Counted from the stretch's first letter, positions 1 to 7,619 are shown. The stretch is DNA of 42,764 nt from Streptomyces europaeiscabiei (GCF_001550375.1 NZ_LRTR01000662.1:1-42764), one strand, 5' to 3'. Numbers and translations: made by a program. The notes: generated from the letters alone by a model not told the origin.

Positions 1-765
1 GGCGCCGTTCGCGCCTGCGGCCCCGTCCGGCGTCCGGTGGTCCTCGCCCAGGCGGCCGTCGCGGACCCGGACGGTGCGGTCGCACCGGCGCGCCACGTCC
101 TCGTCGTGGGTGACCACGACGAGTGCGGCTCCCTGCCTGCGGGTGGTGGTGACCAGCAGGTCGATGACCTCCATACCGGTGACCTGGTCCAGTGCGCCCG
201 TGGGCTCGTCGGCGAAGATCACCTGCGGGCCGCCGACCAGCGCGCGGGCGATGGCCACACGCTGCGCCTGCCCGCCGGACAGCTGTCCGGGCCGCCGCTC
301 CTCCATACCCGCCAGGCCCAGCGGCGGGAACCACTCCCGCGCCTTCTGGACCGCCTGGCGGCGAGACATGCCGCCGAGCATCAACGGCAGGGCCACGTTC
401 TCGTCGGCGGGCAGCTCCGGCAGCAGCTGGCCGGACTGGAAGACGAAGCCGAAGCGCGTCCGGCGCAGCTCGCTGCGGTGCGGCTCGCCCAGCTCGTCCA
501 CGCTCACCCAGGCTTCGTCCAGGGGGACCCCTGTCCCACTTCGCTCGCCGGCGAGCATCACCTGGCCCTCGTCGGGGAGTTCGATGCCGGCGAGGCAGTG
601 CAGCAGGGTGGACTTGCCCGACCCGGACGGGCCCATGATCGCCAGCGACTCGCCCGCCGAGACGGACACGTCGACACCGGCCAGGGCGCGGGTCAGCGCG
701 TAGGACTTCTTCAGACCGGCGGCCACCAGGACGGGGTAGGCGGCGGTCGTGCGGTACGAGTTCAT
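1..765 (-). CDS. ABC transporter ATP-binding protein, MacB/LolD type (3' end outside window)
   Basis: Nucleotide-binding subunit of an ABC exporter of the MacB/LolD/FtsE class; these pair with a FtsX-like permease, presumably just beyond the left edge. Reading from the ATG at 765 shows Walker A (GPSGSGKST, about residue 40), the signature LSGGQAQRVAIARAL, Walker B (VIFADEPTGALD) and the switch His in VVTHDED. The frame is open to base 1, so about 255 residues are present and at most a short C-terminus is missing. A GGAG lies 8 nt before the ATG, and the start overlaps the stop of the small ORF 762-926 (ATGA). The divergent kinase/regulator pair 978-2863 is the usual partner of such transporters in actinobacteria and probably controls it. 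The family call is firm; the substrate is unknown. Confidence 0.9.
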   Translation of the reverse strand, partial: MNSYRTTAAYPVLVAAGLKKSYALTRALAGVDVSVSAGESLAIMGPSGSGKSTLLHCLAGIELPDEGQVMLAGERSGTGVPLDEAWVSVDELGEPHRSELRRTRFGFVFQSGQLLPELPADENVALPLMLGGMSRRQAVQKAREWFPPLGLAGMEERRPGQLSGGQAQRVAIARALVGGPQVIFADEPTGALDQVTGMEVIDLLVTTTRRQGAALVVVTHDEDVARRCDRTVRVRDGRLGEDHRTPDGAAGANGA

Positions 766-926
766 CGGGCGGACTCCACGGTGACAAGGGCGCACAGGAA
801 GAGGCACAGGCCGGCGAACGCCGCCAGGGCCACTTGGAGAACGCCGAGGATCTGCACACCGTCGACGATCCCGCCGTACCACCCCGCCCGTCCTCGGCCG
901 CCGGACCGATCCGGAGCGGCCGGCAT
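762..926 (-). CDS. small single-pass membrane protein, coupled to ABC ATPase
   Basis: A 54-codon frame ending in TGA that overlaps the ATG of the ABC ATPase (ATGA), so the two would be translationally coupled. The product has a basic N-terminus, then one clear hydrophobic segment (around VLQVALAAFAGLCLFLCALV, residues 30-50) and a short polar tail. I recognise no family. The start chosen is the ATG at 926, 51 nt from the divergent kinase start; no strong ribosome binding site precedes it, so the start is uncertain and it could be a chance frame. The coupling and the membrane segment support a real small transporter accessory protein. Confidence 0.45.
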   Translation of the reverse strand: MPAAPDRSGGRGRAGWYGGIVDGVQILGVLQVALAAFAGLCLFLCALVTVESAR

Positions 927-978
927 CGGCCTGCGGGCCGACCCACGGCTCGGCCACACCTCCGTACCCTTTGCGGCG
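918..978 (+). promoter_or_regulatory. divergent promoter region with GTCGGCC palindrome and leaderless kinase start
   Basis: TACCCT (965-970) fits a -10 box and ends 7 nt before the GTG at 978, as in leaderless actinobacterial genes. Positions 918-944 hold an imperfect dyad (minus strand GTCGGCC, CGCA, GGCCGAT). The same 27-bp stretch recurs at 2880-2906 with 24 of 27 matches, in opposite orientation. It may be the binding site of the response regulator encoded at 2171-2863; that is inference. Confidence 0.4.
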
Positions 979-2174
979 TGGAACCTGATACTCCGCTCTC
1001 CCCGGCCGTCCGGCGCGCCATCACGGTCCCTCTCTGCACGGGTCTGGCCCTGGTGTGGCTGTTCGACCTGGTGACCTACTACGACCCGCAGGACCGCTGG
1101 TCGAGCTGGCTGCCCCTGGTCTCCGGACCCCTCGCCGCCGCCGCACTGCTCCTTCCCGCCCGCCGGCCGACTCCCGAATGGCGGGCCGGCGCCGCCGCGC
1201 TGGGCTCCTTGGCCCTGACCGTGGGCCTGTGCGCGTATGCGCGGCTCTCCAGCGGTACGTGGGGTCTGCTGGAAACGGTCGCCCTGCTCGTACTGCTCTC
1301 CCGGACCGCGCGGCGGGTGGAGCGGCCGGCCACCGCCGTGACACTGTCGGCGGCGCTGGCTGTCGCGGTGATCGCCATGCCGCTGCGCGGGGGCGCGGAG
1401 CACTCCTTCTTCCGATACTCCTTCGTGCTGACATTCGCCGTCGGCGCCGCCGTGGGCCTCGGTTGCTACCTGCGCCTCCTGGACGCCCGCCGGACCCGGG
1501 CCGTGGCCTCCGTACGCCAGAGTGAGCGCCTGGAACTCGCCCGGGACCTGCACGACTTCGTCGCCCACCACGTCACCGGCATCGTCGTGCACGCCAATGC
1601 GGCGCTGGTGATCCAGGAGAGGTCGCCGGAGCAGATCAAGCCGCTGCTGGAGGGAATCTCGCGGGCCGGCGGGGAGACGCTGGACTCCATGCGCCGCCTG
1701 GTGCGGGTGTTGCGCGAGGACGACCATCAGGCCGCCCGCCCGGGTGAGCTGCTGACCGAGCTGGACCGCCTGGTCTCCGCGTTCGCCGGGAACGGCACCG
1801 AGGCCGGGCTGGACGTCGCATCCGAGGTGCGCGGGATCCGGCTGGCTCCCGAGGTGGAGACGTCCGTCCACCGCGTGGTGCAGGAGGCGCTGACGAACGT
1901 GCGCCGCCATGCCCATGACGCGGACGTCGTCGTCCGCCTCGAACTGCACCGGCACTCCCGCGGCGACCGGCTGCGGGTGGAGGTGCGCAACACGGCGCCG
2001 CGGACGCGCGTCGCCGTGCCGACCGGCGGGCGGGGCGGCTTCGGCCTGGTGGGCCTGCGGGAACGCGTGGAGGCCGTGGAGGGATCGCTGACCAGCGGCC
2101 GGACATCGGACGGCGGCTGGTACGTGCGTGCCGACTTCCCCGTCCTGGCAGCCGTGGAAGGATCACCGGCATGA
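978..2174 (+). CDS. sensor histidine kinase, NarL/DesK class (HisKA_3)
   Basis: Membrane sensor kinase, 398 aa from the GTG at 978, chosen because a -10-like TACCCT lies 7 nt upstream and the protein then begins just before its first membrane helix. The N-terminal third holds about five hydrophobic segments (ITVPLCTGLALVWLFDLV, then GPLAAAALLL and further ones to about residue 170). The dimerisation/phosphoacceptor box is ARDLHDFVAHHVTGIVVHA, with the phosphorylated His in DLHD, followed by a HATPase_c domain with N-box QEALTNVRRHA and glycine motif GGFGLVGLRERV. It overlaps the response regulator start by 4 nt (ATGA), forming a two-gene unit. The pair likely controls the divergent ABC exporter. 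The signal is unknown. Confidence 0.9.
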   Translation: MEPDTPLSPAVRRAITVPLCTGLALVWLFDLVTYYDPQDRWSSWLPLVSGPLAAAALLLPARRPTPEWRAGAAALGSLALTVGLCAYARLSSGTWGLLETVALLVLLSRTARRVERPATAVTLSAALAVAVIAMPLRGGAEHSFFRYSFVLTFAVGAAVGLGCYLRLLDARRTRAVASVRQSERLELARDLHDFVAHHVTGIVVHANAALVIQERSPEQIKPLLEGISRAGGETLDSMRRLVRVLREDDHQAARPGELLTELDRLVSAFAGNGTEAGLDVASEVRGIRLAPEVETSVHRVVQEALTNVRRHAHDADVVVRLELHRHSRGDRLRVEVRNTAPRTRVAVPTGGRGGFGLVGLRERVEAVEGSLTSGRTSDGGWYVRADFPVLAAVEGSPA

Positions 2175-2863
2175 GCGGCGGCAGTGATCGGAACGAGCCC
2201 CGGACGCGCGTACTGATCGCGGACGACCAGGAGATGGTCCGCACCGGCTTCCGGCTGATCCTCGGCACCCAACCCGACCTCGAGGTGATCGGTGAGGCCG
2301 CCGACGGCGCCGAGTGCGTCGAACTCGCCCGAAGGATGCGACCCGACGTGTGTCTCGTCGACATCCGTATGCCCAGGCTGGACGGTCTGGAGGTCACCCG
2401 GGCCCTGGCCGGGCCAGGGGTCGCCGACCCGATCCGCGTGGTCGTGGTGACCACCTTCGACCAGGACGACTACGCCTACACAGCCCTGCGCAACGGCGCC
2501 TGCGGCTTCCTCCTCAAGGACGCCGGCTCCACCCTGCTGATCGAGGCCGTGCGCTCCGCAGCCCGCGGGGATGCCCTGATCTCCCCCGCCGTCACCGTCC
2601 GGCTGCTCAAGCACCTCGCCGGACAGCAGCCGCCGGCAGCGGTCCCGCATCCGCTCTCCGAGCGGGAACTCGACGTCGTACGCCTGGTGGCGGTGGGCCG
2701 TACCAACCAGGAGGTCTGCGGCGAGCTGTTCGTGTCCCTGGGCACCGTCAAGACCCACCTGGCCAACATCAAGGACAAGCTCGGCGTGCGCAACCGCGTC
2801 GAGATCGCCGCCTGGGCCTGGGACACCGGGCTCGTACGCGACCGCCAGACGCCGCCCGCCTGA
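2171..2863 (+). CDS. response regulator, NarL/LuxR family
   Basis: Two-domain DNA-binding response regulator, 230 aa, start overlapping the kinase stop. The receiver domain shows the acidic pair IADDQ (D18, D19), the phospho-acceptor Asp at about residue 64 in VDIRMPRLDG, and the switch Lys in FLLKDAGS. The C-terminal LuxR HTH reads LSERELDVVRLVAVGRTNQE and continues to GTVKTHLANIKDKLGVRNR. It partners the kinase at 978-2174 and probably acts on the promoter region between 765 and 978. A hairpin follows the stop directly. Confident on family and partner; the targets are inferred from position. Confidence 0.93.
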   Translation: MSGGSDRNEPRTRVLIADDQEMVRTGFRLILGTQPDLEVIGEAADGAECVELARRMRPDVCLVDIRMPRLDGLEVTRALAGPGVADPIRVVVVTTFDQDDYAYTALRNGACGFLLKDAGSTLLIEAVRSAARGDALISPAVTVRLLKHLAGQQPPAAVPHPLSERELDVVRLVAVGRTNQEVCGELFVSLGTVKTHLANIKDKLGVRNRVEIAAWAWDTGLVRDRQTPPA

Positions 2864-2900
2864 CCTGTGGGTCGGCCCCGGGTCGGCCCACAGGCCGACC
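2864..2900 (+). terminator. overlapping hairpins directly after the response regulator
   Basis: CCTGTGGG (2864-2871) pairs with CCCACAGG (2887-2894). An alternative perfect stem is GTCGGCC, loop CACA, GGCCGAC (2883-2900). A direct repeat GGGTCGGCCC lies at 2869-2878 and 2880-2889. It could be a terminator, or a regulator site, since it repeats the sequence at 918-944. Confidence 0.5.
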
Positions 2901-3004
2901 CCGGCCGCACGCTCTCGGCCGACGGGCCGAAGCGCAGCCACCGTCCGGCGGGCCACTCTTCCGGTGACAGCCTCACCGCAGCAAACGCATCGCAGGGGGG
3001 AAAC

Positions 3005-3283
3005 ACGAAATACGTCGCCGCGTCCCTGGCAACCGCGTCACTTCCACCGGGACCGTAAGCCGTGCGGAGGTCGAGAAGCAGGTCCGCGAGAACCACTCCC
3101 TGCCGCTCGTCCAGAGGAATCCGAAAACCGTGAAGGTGCGGCGGAGGTCTCAGCGCGCAGCAGCGCGACTCGGTCGAGTGCACCGTGACGTCCGAGAACG
3201 GGAAGCGGCAGCAGATCATGGTGTCCGTGACCAAGGCCGACGGGAACAGCGTCTCGTACGACTACGCGGTGCTGGCGGACCAA
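3005..3283 (+). pseudogene. DUF4333-type secreted protein, frameshifted
   Basis: DUF4333 proteins are small actinobacterial lipoproteins or secreted proteins, often near two-component systems. Fragments sit in different frames. A short signal-like stretch TKYVAASLATAS follows a good Shine-Dalgarno (AGGGGGG) but begins at ACG rather than ATG. VEKQVRENHSLPLVQRNPKTVK follows in two pieces of one frame from 3070, and the family core with both Cys (CGGGLSAQQRDSVECTVT, then SENGKRQQIMVSVTKADG) continues in another frame from 3137. One extra G at about 3136 explains the second shift, and the sequence stops resembling the family near 3283. The gene is dead unless the shifts are sequencing errors. Confidence 0.65.
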
Positions 3284-3369
3284 CCGTCGCGGCGATGCAC
3301 CACATCTCAGTCAGTCACCTGCACCGGCTGTTCCCGGGGCACGGAGACGGAGTCACCGTCCCCACCTGA
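3283..3369 (+). pseudogene. scrap of AraC-family HTH domain
   Basis: The frame from 3283 reads TVAAMHHISVSHLHRLF, which matches the first HTH of AraC-family regulators of the type AAAHHISVSYLHRLF, then GDGVTV before a stop at 3369. Nothing before or after in this frame fits the rest of such a regulator. It abuts the broken DUF4333 gene, so this marks an old deletion or rearrangement join. Confidence 0.45.
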
Positions 3370-3439
3370 GGTGCCGCACTGACGGTGTGAACAGGCTCTT
3401 CCTGACCCTTGCCCTCACCCGGATGCGGGTACGCCGCGC

Positions 3440-3925
3440 TCAGCCCGTGCCACGCAGGTCCGTCGCCGGCAAAGCGTCAGGATTGATCTCGGCGAGCATC
3501 CGGAGCAGCAGGGAGCGTACGACTTCCCGCTCAGCGGGGGCGAGGACCGCGAGCGCTTCCATATCCAGACGTTCCACCACATCCAGTGCCCGCTCGGCGA
3601 TACTCGCACCGCTGTCGGTGATGGCCAGCTGGACGGTTCTGCGGTTCGAAGGGTGTTCGCGGCGCATGAGAAGGCCGCGGTCGACCAGCGCGTTGACGGC
3701 GGCACCCATGGACTGGGGCGTGAAGCCGGTCCGACGCGCGATCTCGGCGGCGGAGATGCCCGGCGCCCAGACGACGTGCTGCAGAGCGTTGTGCTGGGCA
3801 GCCGTGAGGTCGAGCGAACGCAGCGCTCTCTCCAGACGCGTTCCCATCACATGCACCACCTGCCACGCCAGGTAGCCCATGCGCGTGGACGGATCTGCGG
3901 GACTGCGGCCCATGAGCGACTCCAA
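3440..3925 (-). CDS. MarR-family transcriptional regulator
   Basis: 161-aa winged-helix regulator starting at the ATG at 3925, with methionines 5 codons in (3913) and at residue 16 as alternatives. The wHTH runs from about residue 45: LTAAQHNALQHVVWAPGISA, then AEIARRTGFTPQSMGAAVNALVDRGLL as recognition helix and MRREHPSNRRTVQLAIT as wing, then a C-terminal dimerisation helix. It is divergent from the membrane protein at 3996, and the intergenic space carries two copies of TAAGGTGCCTTA in inverted orientation, most simply its own operators. It is a clear paralogue of the MarR at 5194 (both share GYLAWQ and the wHTH pattern). The ligand is unknown. Confidence 0.92.
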   Translation of the reverse strand: MESLMGRSPADPSTRMGYLAWQVVHVMGTRLERALRSLDLTAAQHNALQHVVWAPGISAAEIARRTGFTPQSMGAAVNALVDRGLLMRREHPSNRRTVQLAITDSGASIAERALDVVERLDMEALAVLAPAEREVVRSLLLRMLAEINPDALPATDLRGTG

Positions 3926-3928
3926 CAG

Positions 3929-3971
3929 TAAGGTGCCTTATATTTCTATGATAGAACTATAAGGCACCTTA
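3929..3971. promoter_or_regulatory. double MarR operator: perfect 14-bp inverted repeat
   Basis: TAAGGTGCCTTATA (3929-3942) is repeated as its exact reverse complement at 3958-3971, with a 15-nt AT-rich spacer. Each arm is itself a near-palindrome (TAAGG, TG, CCTTA), so there are two operator boxes about 29 bp apart in the divergent promoter region. AT richness here contrasts sharply with the surrounding DNA. A copy with one mismatch lies at 11256-11269. Confidence 0.85.
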
Positions 3972-3995
3972 CAACCAGGGATGGAGCACTCCACC

Positions 3996-5048
3996 ATGTC
4001 CACATCACCCACCACTTCCGTCGAACCGCGCCACGCGCCCCATCACCACGCGTTGGACACCGCTCCAGCGCCGCAAGGGGCCACTGGGCTGAAGGGGGTT
4101 CTGCTCCCGGTCGTGATCGTGCTGGTCATCGGCTCGATCTTCGTCAGTGTGTTCCTGGCCGCCTTTCACGCCCCGCGGCCGCACGACCTTCCGGTCGCCG
4201 TCGTCGGGACGACCCAACGGCTCGAGCAGATCACCGGAGGACTGGAGCTCGGACTGCCCGGTGGATTCGAGGTGAAGCGCTACCCCGACGCGACTGCGGC
4301 CCGCCACGCACTGCAGGACCGAAAGGTGTACGCCGCCTATGTCACCGACTCCGGAAGGTCCGCCGAATTGCTCTATGCCGGGGCCAACGGTCCCTCGGTG
4401 ACCTCGACGGTCACCGGCGCCTTCTCCGGTGTCGCCAAGGCGAACGGCGAGCGGATGACCGTGCAGGACGTCGTGCCTGCCTCGACGGGCGACACCCGCG
4501 GCATGTCGGTGTTCTACGCCGGGTTCGGCGTCGTTCTGGCCGGGTTCCTGTTCGGCATGATGACGTACCAGATGGCTCCCCGACTGGAATACCGGTGGAG
4601 GCTGGCCAGCCTGGCCTCATTCAGCGTCCTCGCCGGCATTCTGGTGGCCGTGATAGCCGGAAGCCTCGGCTTCGCGGCACTGCCGGGACCCTTCCTGGGC
4701 ATCGCGGGGGTCATCGCACTGATGGCCGCAGCCGTCGGCAGCGCGACCATGGCGTTCATGCGCGTCTTCGGCAGGGCCGGGATGTCGCTGGCCGCCGTGG
4801 TCCTGTTCACCTTCGGCAACAGCACGAGCGGCGGCACTCTGCCCACCGCCTACCTGCCGGACTGGCTCCACCCGTTCTCGGAGATCCTCCCGGTGGGAGT
4901 CGGCGTACGAGCCGTCCAGGGCTTGTCCCACTTCAACAACGACGGTCTCACCGCCGGCATCGCCGTCCTGGTGACGTGGATCCTGGTCGCCGTCGCGACG
5001 CTCTTCTGGCGTGATGTCAGCGGGTCACGCAGCGCAGCCGTCGCCTGA
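3996..5048 (+). CDS. ABC-2/YhgE-like integral membrane protein, MarR-controlled
   Basis: 350-aa membrane protein. The start chosen is the ATG at 3996, with GGAG 9 nt upstream; the ATG at 3981 is in frame but has no such site. A cytoplasmic N-terminus rich in His/Pro is followed by one helix (GVLLPVVIVLVIGSIFVSVF), a large extracytoplasmic domain of about 120 residues (from PHDLPVAVVG), then five to six helices to the C-terminus. This is the layout of ABC-2 type or YhgE/Pip-like proteins, which act in export of drugs or lipids. No ATPase gene is adjacent. It shares the palindromic promoter region with the divergent MarR gene, so induction by a toxic ligand is likely. Function beyond membrane export is inference. 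Confidence 0.8.
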   Translation: MSTSPTTSVEPRHAPHHHALDTAPAPQGATGLKGVLLPVVIVLVIGSIFVSVFLAAFHAPRPHDLPVAVVGTTQRLEQITGGLELGLPGGFEVKRYPDATAARHALQDRKVYAAYVTDSGRSAELLYAGANGPSVTSTVTGAFSGVAKANGERMTVQDVVPASTGDTRGMSVFYAGFGVVLAGFLFGMMTYQMAPRLEYRWRLASLASFSVLAGILVAVIAGSLGFAALPGPFLGIAGVIALMAAAVGSATMAFMRVFGRAGMSLAAVVLFTFGNSTSGGTLPTAYLPDWLHPFSEILPVGVGVRAVQGLSHFNNDGLTAGIAVLVTWILVAVATLFWRDVSGSRSAAVA

Positions 5049-5181
5049 CCCGGCACCCGGCCGAGCGGCATTCCCCGGCCTTGTGTCCAGGGACGGGAGC
5101 GGCATCGACCCAAACTCCGTGGCGCACCGCCGCAGCACTGCCGACCGGTAGCGCGCCCGCAAGCAGCACACCGCACTCTCG

Positions 5182-5194
5182 TAGACTGCGGCCG
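5182..5194 (+). promoter_or_regulatory. -10 box for leaderless MarR transcript
   Basis: TAGACT (5182-5187) lies exactly 6 nt before the GTG start at 5194, with no Shine-Dalgarno between, indicating a leaderless mRNA. Confidence 0.55.
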
Positions 5195-5649
5195 TGACCG
5201 ACGCGACGTTCCCCACCACCGGATATCTCGCCTGGCAGTTCTCCCAGATCATCGCCGGACGACTGGAGCGGGCGCTGCGCACGGAGGACCTCACGTTGGC
5301 ACAGCACAACGCCCTGCAGCAGGCCCTCTGGACGCCGGGCGTGTCCGCCGCGGAGATCGCGCGCCGCTCCGGCATCACCGCCCAGTCCATGGGAGCCGCG
5401 GTGACCCAACTCGTCGAGCGAGGACTGCTACGACGTGAACCGCATCCGACCAGCCGCCGCAGCATGCGCCTGTTCGCGACCGCCCAGGGACACGCGACGG
5501 CCGCTCGTGCCACGTCGATCGCCCGCCGGATCGAACGGGAGACGACCTCGCCGCTCTCCCCGGACGACAAGGACACCATTCACCGGCTGCTCTACCGCTT
5601 GGTCGAGGAACTGAACCCCGACGCCCTCGCATCGACAGTCGAACCTTGA
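5194..5649 (+). CDS. MarR-family transcriptional regulator (paralogue of 3440-3925)
   Basis: 151-aa MarR protein. The GTG start is set by a TAGACT -10 box 6 nt upstream. The N-terminus GYLAWQFSQIIAGRLERALR matches the other MarR of this locus, followed by the wHTH (HNALQQALWTPGVSAAEIA, then RRSGITAQSMGAAVTQLVERG) and the wing RREPHPTSRRSMRLFA. It lies 145 nt downstream of the membrane protein, in the same direction. Two related regulators flanking one membrane gene suggests a local duplication, with both perhaps recognising related operators. No inverted repeat was seen in front of this gene. Confidence 0.9.
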   Translation: MTDATFPTTGYLAWQFSQIIAGRLERALRTEDLTLAQHNALQQALWTPGVSAAEIARRSGITAQSMGAAVTQLVERGLLRREPHPTSRRSMRLFATAQGHATAARATSIARRIERETTSPLSPDDKDTIHRLLYRLVEELNPDALASTVEP

Positions 5650-5830
5650 ACTGACCCTGGCCGTCCAGCGGATGCCTCTGCGCCCCCCGCGCGTCGATGT
5701 GAAAAAGAGAGAGGGAAAGACTGAGCGGGACACAGGTCACCGGGCACAGTGAATGCTGCTCTGGGGATTGAGTCCCGACGCGGACCGTGCGACGTTCATC
5801 GGCGCACCGCGAGCGAAAGGACAGAACGCC

Positions 5831-6460
5831 ATGAGCCGTGCCGAGAGCGGTCCGCCGTCGTACGGTTCCACCTGTGGTCGTCCCCGCAGCGAGGCCGTGG
5901 AACAGGCCATCCTGGAAGCGGTGATGAAGCTCCTCGAGGACGGCGTCCCGTTGGCCGATCTCTCCGTCGAGCGCATCGCCCGTACCGCCGGCGTCGGCAA
6001 GGCGGCCATCTACCGGCGCTGGAGCGCCAAAGAGAATCTGTTCGTCGACGTCATACGCGCCGCTGATCCTGCCGAGCGCGAACTCCCCGGCACCTCGATG
6101 CGGGACGACCTGGTCGTTCTGCTGGAGGCACTGCGCCGACGCCGTCTGGCCGGCCGCTCATCGGCGATCCTGCACAACGCGCATGCCCAGATGAGATGCA
6201 GCCCGAAGATATGGGCCGCCTACCATGCCGCTGTGATCACTCCCCGGCGCGACCTCGGACTGGAGGTCCTGCGGCGGGGCCGGCTGAACGGGGAACTCCG
6301 CACCGACGTCGACCTGGAACTGGCCATCGACATGTTCGTCGGCCCCCTGATCGTCCGCTCGTTCGCGCGCCCCGACCCCGACCTCCCTGACGGACTGGCA
6401 GAGCAGATCGTCGACACCGCCCTGAACGGCCTACAGCCCGACAGCTCACCGCGCACTTGA
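5831..6460 (+). CDS. TetR-family transcriptional regulator
   Basis: 209-aa TetR repressor. The start chosen is the ATG at 5831, with GAAAGGA upstream; an in-frame start at 5753 would add 26 unlikely residues. The N-terminal HTH reads AILEAVMKLLEDGVPLADLS, then VERIARTAGVGKAAIYRRWSAKENL split around the recognition helix. The C-terminal domain resembles TetR_C_11/16 types (LRRRRLAGRSSAILHNA onward). The 3' end overlaps the convergent VOC gene by 15 nt. Its targets are not evident; neighbours are the MarR gene upstream and the VOC gene. Confidence 0.9.
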   Translation: MSRAESGPPSYGSTCGRPRSEAVEQAILEAVMKLLEDGVPLADLSVERIARTAGVGKAAIYRRWSAKENLFVDVIRAADPAERELPGTSMRDDLVVLLEALRRRRLAGRSSAILHNAHAQMRCSPKIWAAYHAAVITPRRDLGLEVLRRGRLNGELRTDVDLELAIDMFVGPLIVRSFARPDPDLPDGLAEQIVDTALNGLQPDSSPRT

Positions 6461-7000
6461 CCAGGATGGGCCGCCCGAGAGCGTCACCGTGTCACCGCAC
6501 TCGTCCGCACCACCGGCCAGGCCGCGCTCCCAACTCCCGTTCTCCGCAGCGGTGTCGAGTCGTCGCGCCAGCCCGGTGATGAAGCGGTCCGGGCCGGCGG
6601 TGCAGAGCAAGTTGGTCAGCGAGAAGCCGTACTTCTTCGCGATCCCCGCACTGGTCGCGACGCCGAACTGGAAGTGATGCAGGCCAGGCTCGGAGCGTTC
6701 AGTCCCGATCAGGCTGTCGATGCCGAACAGCGCGAGGACCTGGCTGCCGTGCGGGGAGTCATGTACACGGAAGAAGCCCAGGCGGACATCGACCGCTCGC
6801 TCGGGCATCCCCGCGGGACGCGGTGGGGCGTCAGGATCCGGGGTCCGCTCGTAGAACGGACCCTGTCCCAGTACGTGCGTGTAAAAGGCGGCCATGTCAT
6901 CGTAGCGGCCAGTCTTGAGCACGAGTTCGGAGAGCTGCAGCGCGACGGCTGAGGTCTCGCTGGCTGCGGGGGCGGCCGTGCTCTGGGGCGTCGTCGTCAT
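6446..7000 (-). CDS. VOC-superfamily (glyoxalase/dioxygenase fold) protein, atypical C-terminus
   Basis: 184 aa from the ATG at 7000, preceded by an excellent AAGGAGG 8 nt upstream. The N-terminal half is a typical VOC module: LQLSELVLKTGRYDDMAAFY, then VLGQGPFYER, VDVRLGFFRVHDSPHGSQVL and PGLHHFQFGV. After about residue 125 the sequence (from TSAGIAKKYG) no longer looks like the second beta-alpha-beta module, and the frame runs 15 nt into the TetR gene, so the C-terminus may have been replaced by a frameshift. Many VOC proteins of this type act on aromatic or quinone substrates. It sits next to a broken SnoaL-like gene and a divergent FAD monooxygenase, suggesting a small aromatic-modification locus. 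Confidence 0.75.
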   Translation of the reverse strand: MTTTPQSTAAPAASETSAVALQLSELVLKTGRYDDMAAFYTHVLGQGPFYERTPDPDAPPRPAGMPERAVDVRLGFFRVHDSPHGSQVLALFGIDSLIGTERSEPGLHHFQFGVATSAGIAKKYGFSLTNLLCTAGPDRFITGLARRLDTAAENGSWERGLAGGADECGDTVTLSGGPSWSSAR

Positions 7001-7110
7001 CGTGAGGGCCTCCTTGCCCGTCAGACGGCGGGGTGCAGCGGCCTCGAGGCACGGTGGGTGATCCGCCACTCCGACGGCGCCTGCTTCTTGGACCGCGTTC
7101 TCAGCACCGT

Positions 7111-7444
7111 TCACCGGTTCCGCCACTCCGGCGGGGACTGCCGGACGTGCAGCAGAACCATGTGCTGCAACTCGACCCACTTGTCGTCGCTTCCGTCTTC
7201 CTGACCAGTGACGACCTCGTTGGCGAGCACATGGACGGTCTGCCGTCCGGTGGTTGTCTCCCGCTCGCTCAGGAAGCCGAGCATCTCGTCCCGTCCGCGG
7301 AAGACCGCCGTGCGCCTCGAACTCGGCGTCGGCGGCGAACGCGCCCATCCCCGCGGCGGCCTGGCCACTGTCGATGTCGCGGTGGTAGCTGACGACCGGG
7401 GCACGACAGCGGCCCACAGCATCGCTTCGATCGGCTGGAGACAT
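7111..7444 (-). pseudogene. SnoaL-like/NTF2-fold protein, frameshifted at two points
   Basis: SnoaL-like proteins are small cone-shaped cyclases or hydroxylase partners. The family sequence is split over two frames: PIEAMLWAAVV in one, VVSYHRDIDSGQAAAGMGAF and AADAEFEAHG in another, then AVFRGRDEMLGFLSERETTT, GRQTVHVLANEVVTG and KWVELQHMVLLHVRQ back in the first. The shifts lie near 7400 and near 7308; the second is explained by a 2-nt loss in a GCGC run. A Shine-Dalgarno-like GAGGTGGGAG precedes the ATG at 7444. It is upstream of the VOC gene on the same strand, so both once formed a unit divergent from the FAD monooxygenase. Confidence 0.7.
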
Positions 7445-7460
7445 CACGACGCGCTCCCAC

Positions 7461-7572
7461 CTCTTGAACCCGGGTCAAGCGTAGCACCGCACCCACCTTG
7501 TCGATGGGTGCCTACATAGCAAGCTCTTCCACAGAACGACCTAGGCATGCAATTCTGACTCCGGTTCAAGAG
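7461..7572. promoter_or_regulatory. divergent promoter region with two inverted 15-bp boxes
   Basis: CTCTTGAACCCGGGT (7461-7475) and, inverted, ACTCCGGTTCAAGAG (7558-7572) match at 13 of 15 positions. The first also contains the dyad CTTGA, 7 nt, TCAAG (7463-7479). They bracket the space between the SnoaL/VOC unit and the FAD monooxygenase, as expected for operators of one regulator acting in both directions. The regulator is not identified; the TetR at 9336-9938 is the nearest candidate. Confidence 0.5.
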
Positions 7573-7619
7573 ATGGGGTCGCGACTGACCCAATCCGTGC
7601 TCAGGAAGGCAGGTCCCCT

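Noticed and set aside
6446..7447. Reading 6446-7447 as one 333-aa fusion of the SnoaL-like and VOC proteins.
   Set aside because: The VOC gene has its own AAGGAGG and ATG at 7000, and the upstream part contains SnoaL sequence only over a short stretch before leaving frame.
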